From an uncultured Actinomycetes bacterium (GTDB taxonomy: Bacteria; Actinomycetota; Acidimicrobiia; Acidimicrobiales; Acidimicrobilacustridaceae), in assembly GCA_945957335.1 (NCBI GenBank), contig CAMFLJ010000071.1:1-13947 (forward strand): DNA of 13,947 nt, given 5' to 3'. Every line of letters begins with the position of its first letter. Position 1 is the stretch's first letter. The position numbers were made by a program, and so were the translations under genes. The notes beneath the pieces are model-generated. The model did not search any database. It saw nothing but the letters and a program-made list of their open reading frames with translations, and was not told where the DNA came from. This document shows, piece by piece, positions 6,704 through 13,246 of this stretch.

Positions 6704-9062
6704 CGGTGATGAGGCGACAGCCCAACGCCACGTTGGAGCCGTTGCCCACGTTGATCGCATAGGCGCACACCGTGTGCACCCCGGGTGTCGCGTTGACCGT
6801 GGTGGCCCAGCCATGCAGCGGCCCCCACGCCGGGAAGTACGCGCCGACGTCAGGGCGGTTCAGGTTCGCGGTCACCGCCGAACCCACCGAGTCCACATAG
6901 AGGTGCACCGCGATCGGTGCCGCCGTGTCCGGATCAGCGGTCCAACCACCAGCCGACACCGTGCCCTTCCCACCGAACATCACATCGAGCGAACCGATCG
7001 GCGAACCCGTCGGCATGCTCACAACCCGACAACCCAGGCTCACGTTCGCACCCGCACCCGTGTTGATCCCGTAGGCGCACACCGTGTGCTGACCCGGACC
7101 CGCCGGCACCGTCGCCGAGAACCCGTGCGCCGACCCATAGCCAGGGAACACCGCACCGATGTCAGGGCGGTTCCCGCTCGCCGTCAACGCCACACCGGTG
7201 CCGTCCACGTACACGTGCACCGGGATCGAGGTCCCCGTATCGGGGTCGAGTGCCCAACCACCGACGTTGAACCCGACACCCGGCACCAGGCTCACCGCGT
7301 CGAGCGAACCGATCGGCGAGCCCGAGAGCACCGTCACGGTCTTGCAGCCGAGCGCGACGTTCGACCCCGCACCCGTGTTGATCGCATAGGCGCACACGTT
7401 GTGGGTGCCCGGTGTCGTCGTGACCTTGCCACTGAAGCCGTGCGCCGCTCCGTAGCCCGGGATGGCGCCCTCGACGTCAGGCCGGAAGCCGTCAGCGGTG
7501 AACGCCGAGCCGGCGGCGTCGACGTAGACGTGGACCGGGATTGGGAGCGACGTGTCGGGGTCGATCGCCCAGCCCGACACGTTCACCGACGTGGGCCCGG
7601 CGAACGCCGCATCGAACGAACCGAACGGCGAGCCCGCGCCCACCTTCACCGTCTTGCACCCCAGGGTCGCATCGGAGCCGACGCCCGTGTTGCGGGCCGT
7701 CACGCACACCTGGTGGGTGCCCGTCGGCACCGCCACGTTGGCCGAGAACCCGTGGCCGTTCCCGTAGAGCGGGTTCGCTGTCCCGACATCCGGACGGTCG
7801 TCCGAGGCGGTGAGCGACGTCTTCACGACACCGTCCACGAGGACATCGACGCTGATCGCCGACACCGTCTCCGGGTCGAGCGCCCAGCCATCGACCTTCA
7901 CCCCACCCGTCACCGGCACCGCCGACTCGAACGCACCGACCGGCGAGCCCTCGTCGAGGCCACCCGCATCGAGGTGGATCCGCCCATGCAGTGGTGGGTT
8001 TCCGTTGCAGGTCTGCTCGAAACGGAGGTCGAGACGGGTGATCTGGCCGTCGATGCGACCGATGTGGTCGATGGCGAACCAGCCGGTGGTCGTTCCGGGG
8101 TCGCATGCCTTCTGACCGTTGGCGATGTGGGTGACACGAAGGCCGGCAGGCGGATTCATGACGGTGGCCAGCGGCAGGTTCGGGTAGTACCCCCGGCGCA
8201 AGACCGTCTGGCCACCGACCTTCTGGAACTCCGCCACCCAGAAGTCCTGGTCCACGCCGCTGCCGATGATCGCCGCGATCTCACCTTGGTAGTCGGCCGG
8301 GATCCCGGGATGCAGGGGATCCTGGAGGACGACATCGACACCTCCGCTCACCGGGTCACCAGGTGTGCCATCGATGAAGGTGTAGTTGCCGCTCACGCTG
8401 GGTGGGGTCACGTCCCAGAGACCCGACGGGATCGGATCCACTGGGCCCTGGTTGCTGTCGAGGTGGACCTTGCCATGGATGGCTGGGCCACCATTGCACG
8501 ACTGCTCGAAGCGCAGGTCGAGGTCGGTCACCGTGGTGCCGCTGTGCACGATCTTGTCGATGGCGAACCACCCTGTGACCGTCGCGCATGGCTGGTGGGC
8601 ACCGGCGAGCGCATCCCACCAGCCGAACCCGGCGACACCATCGACCCGATCGGCCAGCGACACGGCGTTCGGGTAGTAGCCGACTCCAGGCTGGGTCGAC
8701 GCGTCCGTGCCCCAGAACTCCCCGGTCCAGAAGCTCGGGCCACTTGAGCGAGCCACGACGAGTCCGGCGTAGGGGCCGGGCACGCCCGGCGGTTGCCCGG
8801 CGCTGAACACCCCAGGAAGCAGGAGGTCCCTGTCGCCCACCACGGTGTCTCCCGGGGCACCCTCGATCCAGATGTAGCTGCCGGCGACACCCGCCGGGGT
8901 CGGTGCGTCCCACAGGTCGGAGGGGATCGACTGGGGACCAGGGACCGCCGCTGCGGACGGGCCAGCCGAGGCCAGGTCTGTGGCCACTGCCCCGATCGGG
9001 GCGATCAGCGCGACCACCATGGCGGCCTGAAGCAGCCGGGTCGCTCTGCACCTGAGGTTCAT
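6696..9062 (-). CDS. Large secreted repeat protein A (2 N-terminal modules + 4 C-terminal repeats)
   Basis: This 788-aa exported protein has no enzyme domain I can recognise. Residues 1-~39 form a signal peptide (basic start, hydrophobic 'AAMVVALIAPIGAVA', Ala-rich cleavage region). Residues ~43-202 and ~208-365 are two copies of a module that opens with 'P.P..LWD..P' and 'Y..I.G.PGD', and closes with 'GWFAID.I', 'LDLRFEQ.C.G.P..HGK.HLD'. Residues 372-788 are four repeats of 103-105 aa built around 'GWALDPDT', 'VHVYVD', 'RPDV', 'GYG.AHGFS' and 'VCAYAIN.G.GSNV.LGC'. The protein stops straight after repeat 4, with no LPXTG, SLH or membrane anchor visible. The ATG at 9062 has GGGAG 7 nt upstream and begins the signal peptide; longer in-frame readings into the neighbour are rejected. 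It is the second gene of an operon, 16 bp after gene B. Repeats 3-4 use noticeably more T-ending codons (GGT, GAT, TGT) than dxs. Probably a surface or matrix protein; function unknown. Confidence 0.88.
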   Translation of the reverse strand: MNLRCRATRLLQAAMVVALIAPIGAVATDLASAGPSAAAVPGPQSIPSDLWDAPTPAGVAGSYIWIEGAPGDTVVGDRDLLLPGVFSAGQPPGVPGPYAGLVVARSSGPSFWTGEFWGTDASTQPGVGYYPNAVSLADRVDGVAGFGWWDALAGAHQPCATVTGWFAIDKIVHSGTTVTDLDLRFEQSCNGGPAIHGKVHLDSNQGPVDPIPSGLWDVTPPSVSGNYTFIDGTPGDPVSGGVDVVLQDPLHPGIPADYQGEIAAIIGSGVDQDFWVAEFQKVGGQTVLRRGYYPNLPLATVMNPPAGLRVTHIANGQKACDPGTTTGWFAIDHIGRIDGQITRLDLRFEQTCNGNPPLHGRIHLDAGGLDEGSPVGAFESAVPVTGGVKVDGWALDPETVSAISVDVLVDGVVKTSLTASDDRPDVGTANPLYGNGHGFSANVAVPTGTHQVCVTARNTGVGSDATLGCKTVKVGAGSPFGSFDAAFAGPTSVNVSGWAIDPDTSLPIPVHVYVDAAGSAFTADGFRPDVEGAIPGYGAAHGFSGKVTTTPGTHNVCAYAINTGAGSNVALGCKTVTVLSGSPIGSLDAVSLVPGVGFNVGGWALDPDTGTSIPVHVYVDGTGVALTASGNRPDIGAVFPGYGSAHGFSATVPAGPGQHTVCAYGINTGAGANVSLGCRVVSMPTGSPIGSLDVMFGGKGTVSAGGWTADPDTAAPIAVHLYVDSVGSAVTANLNRPDVGAYFPAWGPLHGWATTVNATPGVHTVCAYAINVGNGSNVALGCRLITVT
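6699..7949 (-). repeat. Four coding repeats of ~104 residues in protein A
   Basis: The units lie at 7635-7949 (R1, 105 aa), 7323-7634 (R2, 104 aa), 7008-7322 (R3, 105 aa) and 6699-7007 (R4, 103 aa). Each begins 'GSP.G', carries 'GW..DP.T', 'V...VD', 'RPDV' or a close variant, and ends with two cysteines 16 residues apart ('VC...N.G.G....LGC'), a likely disulfide. Units of this kind occur in many actinobacterial secreted proteins, often beside wall hydrolases, as far as I recall; here no hydrolase is attached. Confidence 0.9.
6721..7015. repeat. 295-bp direct repeat, copy 1 (identical to 9104-9398)
   Basis: Read base by base, this stretch equals 9104-9398 with no mismatch. It covers nearly all of repeat R4 of protein A and the first few codons on its upstream side. 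Identity breaks at 7016. On the other side only two synonymous changes (6714 and 6720) occur before the shared stop codon. Confidence 0.92.
7968..8936 (-). repeat. Two copies of an unnamed ~155-residue N-terminal module in protein A
   Basis: The copies lie at 8457-8936 and 7968-8441. Shared landmarks are 'LWD', 'Y.(W/F)I(E/D)G.PGD', 'GYYPN', 'TGWFAID.I' and 'LDLRFEQ(S/T)CNG.P..HG(K/R).HLD'. Each copy has a Cys about 30 residues before the 'FEQ.C' Cys (159/189 and 320/352), suggesting a disulfide. It resembles, distantly and from memory only, a C-terminal region of unnamed proteins in other bacteria that ends in 'ADFEQHCEGG.PALFG.I'. Confidence 0.75.
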
Positions 9063-9069
9063 CCTGGTT

Positions 9070-9074
9070 CTCCC
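9070..9074 (-). promoter_or_regulatory. Shine-Dalgarno of repeat-protein gene A
   Basis: GGGAG on the minus strand lies 7 nt before the ATG at 9062, inside the 16-bp gap after gene B's stop. It fixes the start of gene A and shows that both genes are probably translated from one mRNA. Confidence 0.7.
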
Positions 9075-9078
9075 ATTT

Positions 9079-11922
9079 TCAGGTGACGGTGATGAGCCGA
9101 CATCCCAACGCCACGTTGGAGCCGTTGCCCACGTTGATCGCATAGGCGCACACCGTGTGCACCCCGGGTGTCGCGTTGACCGTGGTGGCCCAGCCATGCA
9201 GCGGCCCCCACGCCGGGAAGTACGCGCCGACGTCAGGGCGGTTCAGGTTCGCGGTCACCGCCGAACCCACCGAGTCCACATAGAGGTGCACCGCGATCGG
9301 TGCCGCCGTGTCCGGATCAGCGGTCCAACCACCAGCCGACACCGTGCCCTTCCCACCGAACATCACATCGAGCGAACCGATCGGCGAACCCGTCGGCACG
9401 TTCACCACCCGACAACCCAACGAGGAGTTGGCACCGGCGCCACTGTTGATGCCATAGGCGCACACGGTGTGCTGCCCGGGGCCGGTCGGGATCGTGGACG
9501 AGTAGCCGTGCGCCGCGCCGTAACCCGGGAGGTACGCAGCGACATCGGGCCTGCTGCCACTGGCGGTCAGTGCCACGCCGGTGCCGTCGACGTACACGTG
9601 CACCGGGATCGAGCCAGTCACGTCCGGATCGAGCGCCCACCCGCCCACTTGGACGCCCACCCCCGGGACGAGGTTGGCGACGTCGAGCGAACCGATCGGC
9701 GAGCCCGAGAGCACCGTCACGGTCTTGCAGCCCAGCGCGACGTTCGACCCCGCACCCGTGTTGATCGCATAGGCGCACACGTTGTGCGTGCCCGGCGTGG
9801 TGGTGACCTTGCCGCTGAACCCGTGCGCCGCGCCGTAACCCGGATACGCCGCGGCGACGTCGGGCCGGGAACCGTCAGCGGTGAACGCCGAGCCGGCGGC
9901 GTCGACGTAGACGTGCACGGCGATCGGCAGCGACGTGTCGGGGTCGATCGCCCAGCCCGACACGTTCACCGACGCCGGCCCGGCGATCGCCGCATCGAAG
10001 GAGCCGAACGGCGAGCCGTTGGCGACCGTGACGCTCTTGCACCCCAGGATCGTGTCGGTCCCGACGCCGGTGTTGCGGGCCTTCGTGCAGACCTGGTGGG
10101 TGCCTGCTGGCACCGTCACGTTCGCCGAGAAGCCATGGCCGTTCCCATAGAGAGGGTTTGTGGTGCCGACGTCAGGACGATCACCGGACGCCGTCAACGT
10201 CGTCGTCACGACACCGTCGACCAGGACATCGACGCTGATCGCCGACGCCGTCTCCGGGTCGAGCGCCCAACCGTCGACCTTCACCCCACCCGTCACCGGG
10301 ACCGCCGACTCGAACGCACCGACCGGCGGGCCGACCTCGAGGCCCCCGTTGTCGATGTGGACCCGTCCATGGGAGATTGGCGCACCGGCGCACCGATAGC
10401 CCCAGCGGAGGTCGAGCTTCTTGATCGTCCCGTCGATGCGCGCCAGCCGGTCGACCGAGTACCACCCGGTGTTGGGACTCGGGCACGGATTGGGGATCCC
10501 GGTCGGGCGCCGCTGCACCTCCATGCTGCCCAGGCCAGCTGCGGTCGGCCCCTCGGTGGAGAGGTCGCCGTAGTAGCCGGTGCCGAGGACACCGGTCTTG
10601 CCGGGCAGGTACACCCCGACGGCCATGTAGTTCGCTGCGGATGGGTCGATCGGGCCGAACACCTCGATGCCGCCGGCGACGTCACCCGCCACGACGGTCG
10701 AACCGACCCCGGGCGCGATCGAGTCGACACCGCCGGTCAGGGGGTCTCCTGCGGTGCCCTGGAGCCAGAAGTAGTTGCCACTCACCCCGTTCGGGTGCTC
10801 GTCCCAGAGGTCGGCCGGGGCGGGCTGCGGGTTCGTGGGGGTCGAGGTGCGGTCCATGTGGATCTTGGCGTGGATGGGCGGTCCGCCATCACACGACTGC
10901 TCCAGCCGGAGGTCCAGCTTCACGACGTGGCCACCCGAACGCACGATGTCGTCCACTGCGAACCAGCCGTCCGTGGTGGTGCAATGCGGACGCCCGAGCT
11001 TCCACCAGGTGAGGAAGGGCGGAGCGTCGGGCACTGCATCGACCGCGAGGTGCACGGGGTAGAACCCCGGCTCGACCACGCCTCGCCCGGTGTGGTTGGT
11101 GAACGAGCCGGTCCAGGCCACCCCGCCGGTGTTGAGGAGGAACGCGAGGTCGCCCATGTAGTCGTCGGCACCGAACGCGTCACCCACGTAGAAGGTGTCC
11201 TGGCCCTGGGACTGGACGTCGGCGACGGCGCCCTGGACGACCACGTAGTCCTGATGGTCCACCTCCGTTGGGGTGACGTCCCACAGACCCGCCGGGACCG
11301 GATCGGGGCCGTAGGTCGCGTAGTCGACGTTGTCGGCATGCAGCTTCACGTGGAGCGGAGGCTGCCCGTCGCAGCTCTGCTCGGCTCTCACGTCGATCGC
11401 GGCGACCTCGCCGTTGATCACCCGGAGCCGGTCGACGGCGATCCAGCCGGTGATCGCGCCCTGGCAGCTCGTCTGCTGGGCGCCGTAGAGGCGGACGTCG
11501 AGTGAGGCGTGGCTCGACCCCGCCGGGGCACCCGTCACCCCGTCGTAGAAGCCGGGCTCGGAGAGCAATCCACCGCCCGGTGCCTCTATCGACATGGTCA
11601 GCCCGCCGCTCAGGTCGTGCGCGATGAGGAGAAACCGGCCGTCGGTGTAGCCAGGGCCCACGTCGTCTGCCGGGCGCTGGTACACCAGGTCGGCTCCCAG
11701 CGAGACGGGATCACCCACCGCACCATCGAGCACCACGTAGTCACCGACCGAGCCTGCGGGCCGTGGCGTGTTCCAGAGCCCGGTCGGGATCGGCTGGGGG
11801 GCGGGTGACGCCGCTGCAGCGGCCGGCAAGGCTGGGGCGGCGACGGCCACGAGCAGTGGGGCCAGCAGGGCCACCGCCACCACGACGGCGAGCCGTCGGA
11901 CACCTCTGTACGTCGCCGTCAT
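9079..11922 (-). CDS. Large secreted repeat protein B (3 N-terminal modules + 4 C-terminal repeats)
   Basis: This 947-aa exported paralogue of protein A is the first gene of the two-gene operon. A Tat-unlike, Sec-type signal peptide (basic 'YRGVRR', hydrophobic Val/Ala/Leu core, Ala-rich end near residue 39) is followed by three modules at about 42-197, 206-357 and 365-524. The third is more divergent ('LDLRWGYRC' in place of 'LDLRFEQSC'). Residues 531-947 hold four repeats collinear with those of A. By eye, protein identity between matching repeats is about 83% (R1), 93% (R2), 80% (R3) and 100% (R4). The N-terminal modules are far less alike than the repeats. No anchor motif or catalytic domain is seen. 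ATG 11922 is preferred (AGGGAG 10 nt upstream, compact signal peptide); a GTG at 11976 would add 18 Gly-rich residues. Function unknown; a cell-surface, adhesion or matrix role is a guess. Confidence 0.88.
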   Translation of the reverse strand: MTATYRGVRRLAVVVAVALLAPLLVAVAAPALPAAAAASPAPQPIPTGLWNTPRPAGSVGDYVVLDGAVGDPVSLGADLVYQRPADDVGPGYTDGRFLLIAHDLSGGLTMSIEAPGGGLLSEPGFYDGVTGAPAGSSHASLDVRLYGAQQTSCQGAITGWIAVDRLRVINGEVAAIDVRAEQSCDGQPPLHVKLHADNVDYATYGPDPVPAGLWDVTPTEVDHQDYVVVQGAVADVQSQGQDTFYVGDAFGADDYMGDLAFLLNTGGVAWTGSFTNHTGRGVVEPGFYPVHLAVDAVPDAPPFLTWWKLGRPHCTTTDGWFAVDDIVRSGGHVVKLDLRLEQSCDGGPPIHAKIHMDRTSTPTNPQPAPADLWDEHPNGVSGNYFWLQGTAGDPLTGGVDSIAPGVGSTVVAGDVAGGIEVFGPIDPSAANYMAVGVYLPGKTGVLGTGYYGDLSTEGPTAAGLGSMEVQRRPTGIPNPCPSPNTGWYSVDRLARIDGTIKKLDLRWGYRCAGAPISHGRVHIDNGGLEVGPPVGAFESAVPVTGGVKVDGWALDPETASAISVDVLVDGVVTTTLTASGDRPDVGTTNPLYGNGHGFSANVTVPAGTHQVCTKARNTGVGTDTILGCKSVTVANGSPFGSFDAAIAGPASVNVSGWAIDPDTSLPIAVHVYVDAAGSAFTADGSRPDVAAAYPGYGAAHGFSGKVTTTPGTHNVCAYAINTGAGSNVALGCKTVTVLSGSPIGSLDVANLVPGVGVQVGGWALDPDVTGSIPVHVYVDGTGVALTASGSRPDVAAYLPGYGAAHGYSSTIPTGPGQHTVCAYGINSGAGANSSLGCRVVNVPTGSPIGSLDVMFGGKGTVSAGGWTADPDTAAPIAVHLYVDSVGSAVTANLNRPDVGAYFPAWGPLHGWATTVNATPGVHTVCAYAINVGNGSNVALGCRLITVT
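9082..10332 (-). repeat. Four coding repeats of ~104 residues in protein B
   Basis: The units lie at 10018-10332 (R1), 9706-10017 (R2), 9391-9705 (R3) and 9082-9390 (R4). Each position is more similar to the same position in protein A than to its neighbours within B, so the array of four existed before the gene was duplicated. The Cys-x15-Cys ending is kept in all four. Confidence 0.9.
9104..9398. repeat. 295-bp direct repeat, copy 2 (identical to 6721-7015)
   Basis: This is the second copy of the identical tract, covering most of repeat R4 of protein B. The two copies are 2383 bp apart in the same orientation, so recombination between them could delete gene A. Confidence 0.92.
10351..11799 (-). 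repeat. Three copies of the unnamed ~155-residue module in protein B
   Basis: The copies lie at 11332-11799, 10852-11307 and 10351-10830. They open with 'P.P..LW...P' and 'Y....GA.GD' or a variant, contain 'PGFY' or 'GYY', and close with 'GW.(A/S)VD.(L/I)', 'LDLR' or 'IDVR', a Cys and 'H.K.H.D' or a variant. Cys pairs at 153/184, 314/344 and 480/511 have the same spacing as in protein A. Confidence 0.72.
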
Positions 11923-12007
11923 CCCGCTCGAACTCCCTCGACCGCCAGGTCCGCCGTTGCCCGCGACCGTGATCACAGGACCTCGGGGAACGGTAGCGCA
12001 GCGGTCC

Positions 12008-12024
12008 CGCGCTCACTCAGCGCG
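12008..12024 (-). terminator. Possible hairpin terminator after the acyl-CoA operon
   Basis: CGCGCT and AGCGCG form a 6-bp GC-rich stem around a 5-nt loop, starting 21 nt after the DUF35 stop codon. There is no T-tract, so it is a weak candidate; it lies between the DUF35 gene and the repeat-protein operon, both on the minus strand. The rest of the 122-bp gap (11923-12044) holds a possible -10 (TACCGT at 11990-11995) for the repeat operon and nothing else clear. Confidence 0.3.
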
Positions 12025-12044
12025 TTCACGCCGGCACGGAGGCC

Positions 12045-12431
12045 TCAGGCCGGGGCGAAGCGGAGCTCGGTCCAGCCCTCGTGGTCGACGAACACCGGGA
12101 CGACGGCCAGGCCGATCTCGACGGCCTCGGCCGGCTCGACGCGGGCGAAGATGCGGCCGCCGCCGTCGAGGTCGACGGTGGCGATCGAGTACGGAACCTC
12201 GTCGGCCATGGCCGGGGTGAGCGCCCGGTGCATCCGCACGAACGAGTAGACGGTGCCGGTTCCGGGCACCTCGACGTCGGTGCCGCCCTCGGCCGCGCAA
12301 TAAGGGCACGACGGCAGCCGGGGGAACCGACGGCGACCGCACGCCGGGCACTCCTGCACGAGCACGCGGCGCTCGGCGAGGGCGGCCCAGAACGGCTCGC
12401 TCAGCTGATCGGGGGTGGGGGTGGGGAGCAT
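12045..12431 (-). CDS. DUF35 zinc-ribbon/OB-fold acyl-CoA-associated protein
   Basis: This 128-aa protein is of the DUF35 (OB_aCoA_assoc) family. It has an N-terminal helix ('LSEPFWAALAERRVLVQ'), a rubredoxin-like zinc ribbon with Cys28-x2-Cys31 and Cys42-x2-Cys45, and an OB-fold domain beginning at 'VPGTGTVYSFVRMHRAL', with the usual 'VPYSIATVDLDGGGRIFARVE'. DUF35 proteins normally act as partners of thiolase-like or aldolase/hydratase enzymes on acyl-CoA, for example in steroid side-chain breakdown. No thiolase is in this window, so its partner may be the adjacent crotonase or an enzyme encoded elsewhere. Its ATG overlaps the stop of the crotonase gene by one base (TGATG), showing tight coupling. 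Confidence 0.88.
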   Translation of the reverse strand: MLPTPTPDQLSEPFWAALAERRVLVQECPACGRRRFPRLPSCPYCAAEGGTDVEVPGTGTVYSFVRMHRALTPAMADEVPYSIATVDLDGGGRIFARVEPAEAVEIGLAVVPVFVDHEGWTELRFAPA

Positions 12432-13246
12432 CAGCGGCCCTCGAAACGGGGAGCGCGCTTCTCGGAGAAGGCAGCCAGGCCCTCCGGCGCGTCGTGGGAG
12501 GTGAGGCAGTAGTCGACGTCGCGCTCGAGCTCGACGGCCAGGCCGTCGTCGACCGAGCCGTTCTCGGCCCACAGCGTGTTGATGAGCTCCTTGGCGTTGG
12601 CCACCGCCAGCGGGCTCTTCATCGCGACCTCGGCGGCGAAGGCCAGCCCGGCGTCGAGCAGCTCGTCGTCGGGCACGACCCGGCTGGCCAGGCCCCACTC
12701 GACGGCCTCGGCCGCCGGCAGCAGGCGCCCGCTGAGCATGAGCTCGACGGCACGGGCCCGGCCGATGGTGCGGGGCAGCAGCGTGAGCACGCCTCCCCCA
12801 CCCATCTGCCCGAAGTTGAGGTGGCCGTCGCCGATGCGGGCCGACTCGGCGACGAGAGCGAAGTCGCAGTTGAGGATCAGCTCGAGCCCCCCGGCCACGG
12901 CGACGCCGTTGACCAGGGCCACGGCCGGCACCTTCAGCGTCATCAGCCGGCCGAACACCCGGTGCAGCTCGGACACGAAGCGGGTGAAGGCCTCGCGGTC
13001 GCGCTGGAGGGTCTGGTAGCCCTTCAGGTCGCCGCCGGCGCTGAACGCCCGGCCGTTGCCGGTGACGAGGACGCAGCACACCGACCGGTCGGCCTCGACG
13101 TCGTCGAGGATGCGGTCGAGCGCGGCCACCATCTCGCTGTCCATCGGGTTGAGCGTGTCGGGCCGGTTGAGGCGCACCAGCGCGGCGGTGCGCCCGGTGT
13201 CGCCCACCTCCAGGCGCTCGACCAGCACCGGATCGTCGTCAGCCAC
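12431..13246 (-). CDS. Enoyl-CoA hydratase/isomerase (crotonase) family protein
   Basis: This 271-aa crotonase-fold protein acts on acyl-CoA thioesters. Family motifs are 'LNRPDTLNPMD' near residue 26, the oxyanion-hole loop 'GRAFSAGGDLKG' at 65-76, and 'NGVAVAGGLELILNCD' at 113-128. Glu122 matches the first catalytic Glu of classical enoyl-CoA hydratase (rat E144). The second (rat E164) aligns by eye with His142 in 'IGDGHLNFGQMGGGG', so simple hydration chemistry is doubtful; an isomerase, decarboxylase or other crotonase reaction is possible. The GTG start at 13246 has GGGAG 5 nt upstream and overlaps the end of the acyl-CoA synthetase gene by 8 bp. The family is certain, the reaction is not. 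Confidence 0.9.
   Translation of the reverse strand: MADDDPVLVERLEVGDTGRTAALVRLNRPDTLNPMDSEMVAALDRILDDVEADRSVCCVLVTGNGRAFSAGGDLKGYQTLQRDREAFTRFVSELHRVFGRLMTLKVPAVALVNGVAVAGGLELILNCDFALVAESARIGDGHLNFGQMGGGGVLTLLPRTIGRARAVELMLSGRLLPAAEAVEWGLASRVVPDDELLDAGLAFAAEVAMKSPLAVANAKELINTLWAENGSVDDGLAVELERDVDYCLTSHDAPEGLAAFSEKRAPRFEGR

Noticed and set aside
9063..9197. In-frame extension of gene A upstream of 9062
   Set aside because: The added residues come from reading gene B's R4 in another frame. The Shine-Dalgarno and signal peptide place the start at 9062.
6699..10332. CRISPR-like or satellite repeat array
   Set aside because: The period is about 310 bp, a multiple of three, and the repeats are diverged coding units, not short identical repeats with spacers.
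6774..11505. Long plus-strand frames opposite the two repeat genes (657 and 782 codons)
   Set aside because: Both are Arg/His-rich shadows of the minus-strand repeat proteins, and they share the same sequence only because the genes are repeated. The minus-strand frames have signal peptides and conserved motifs.
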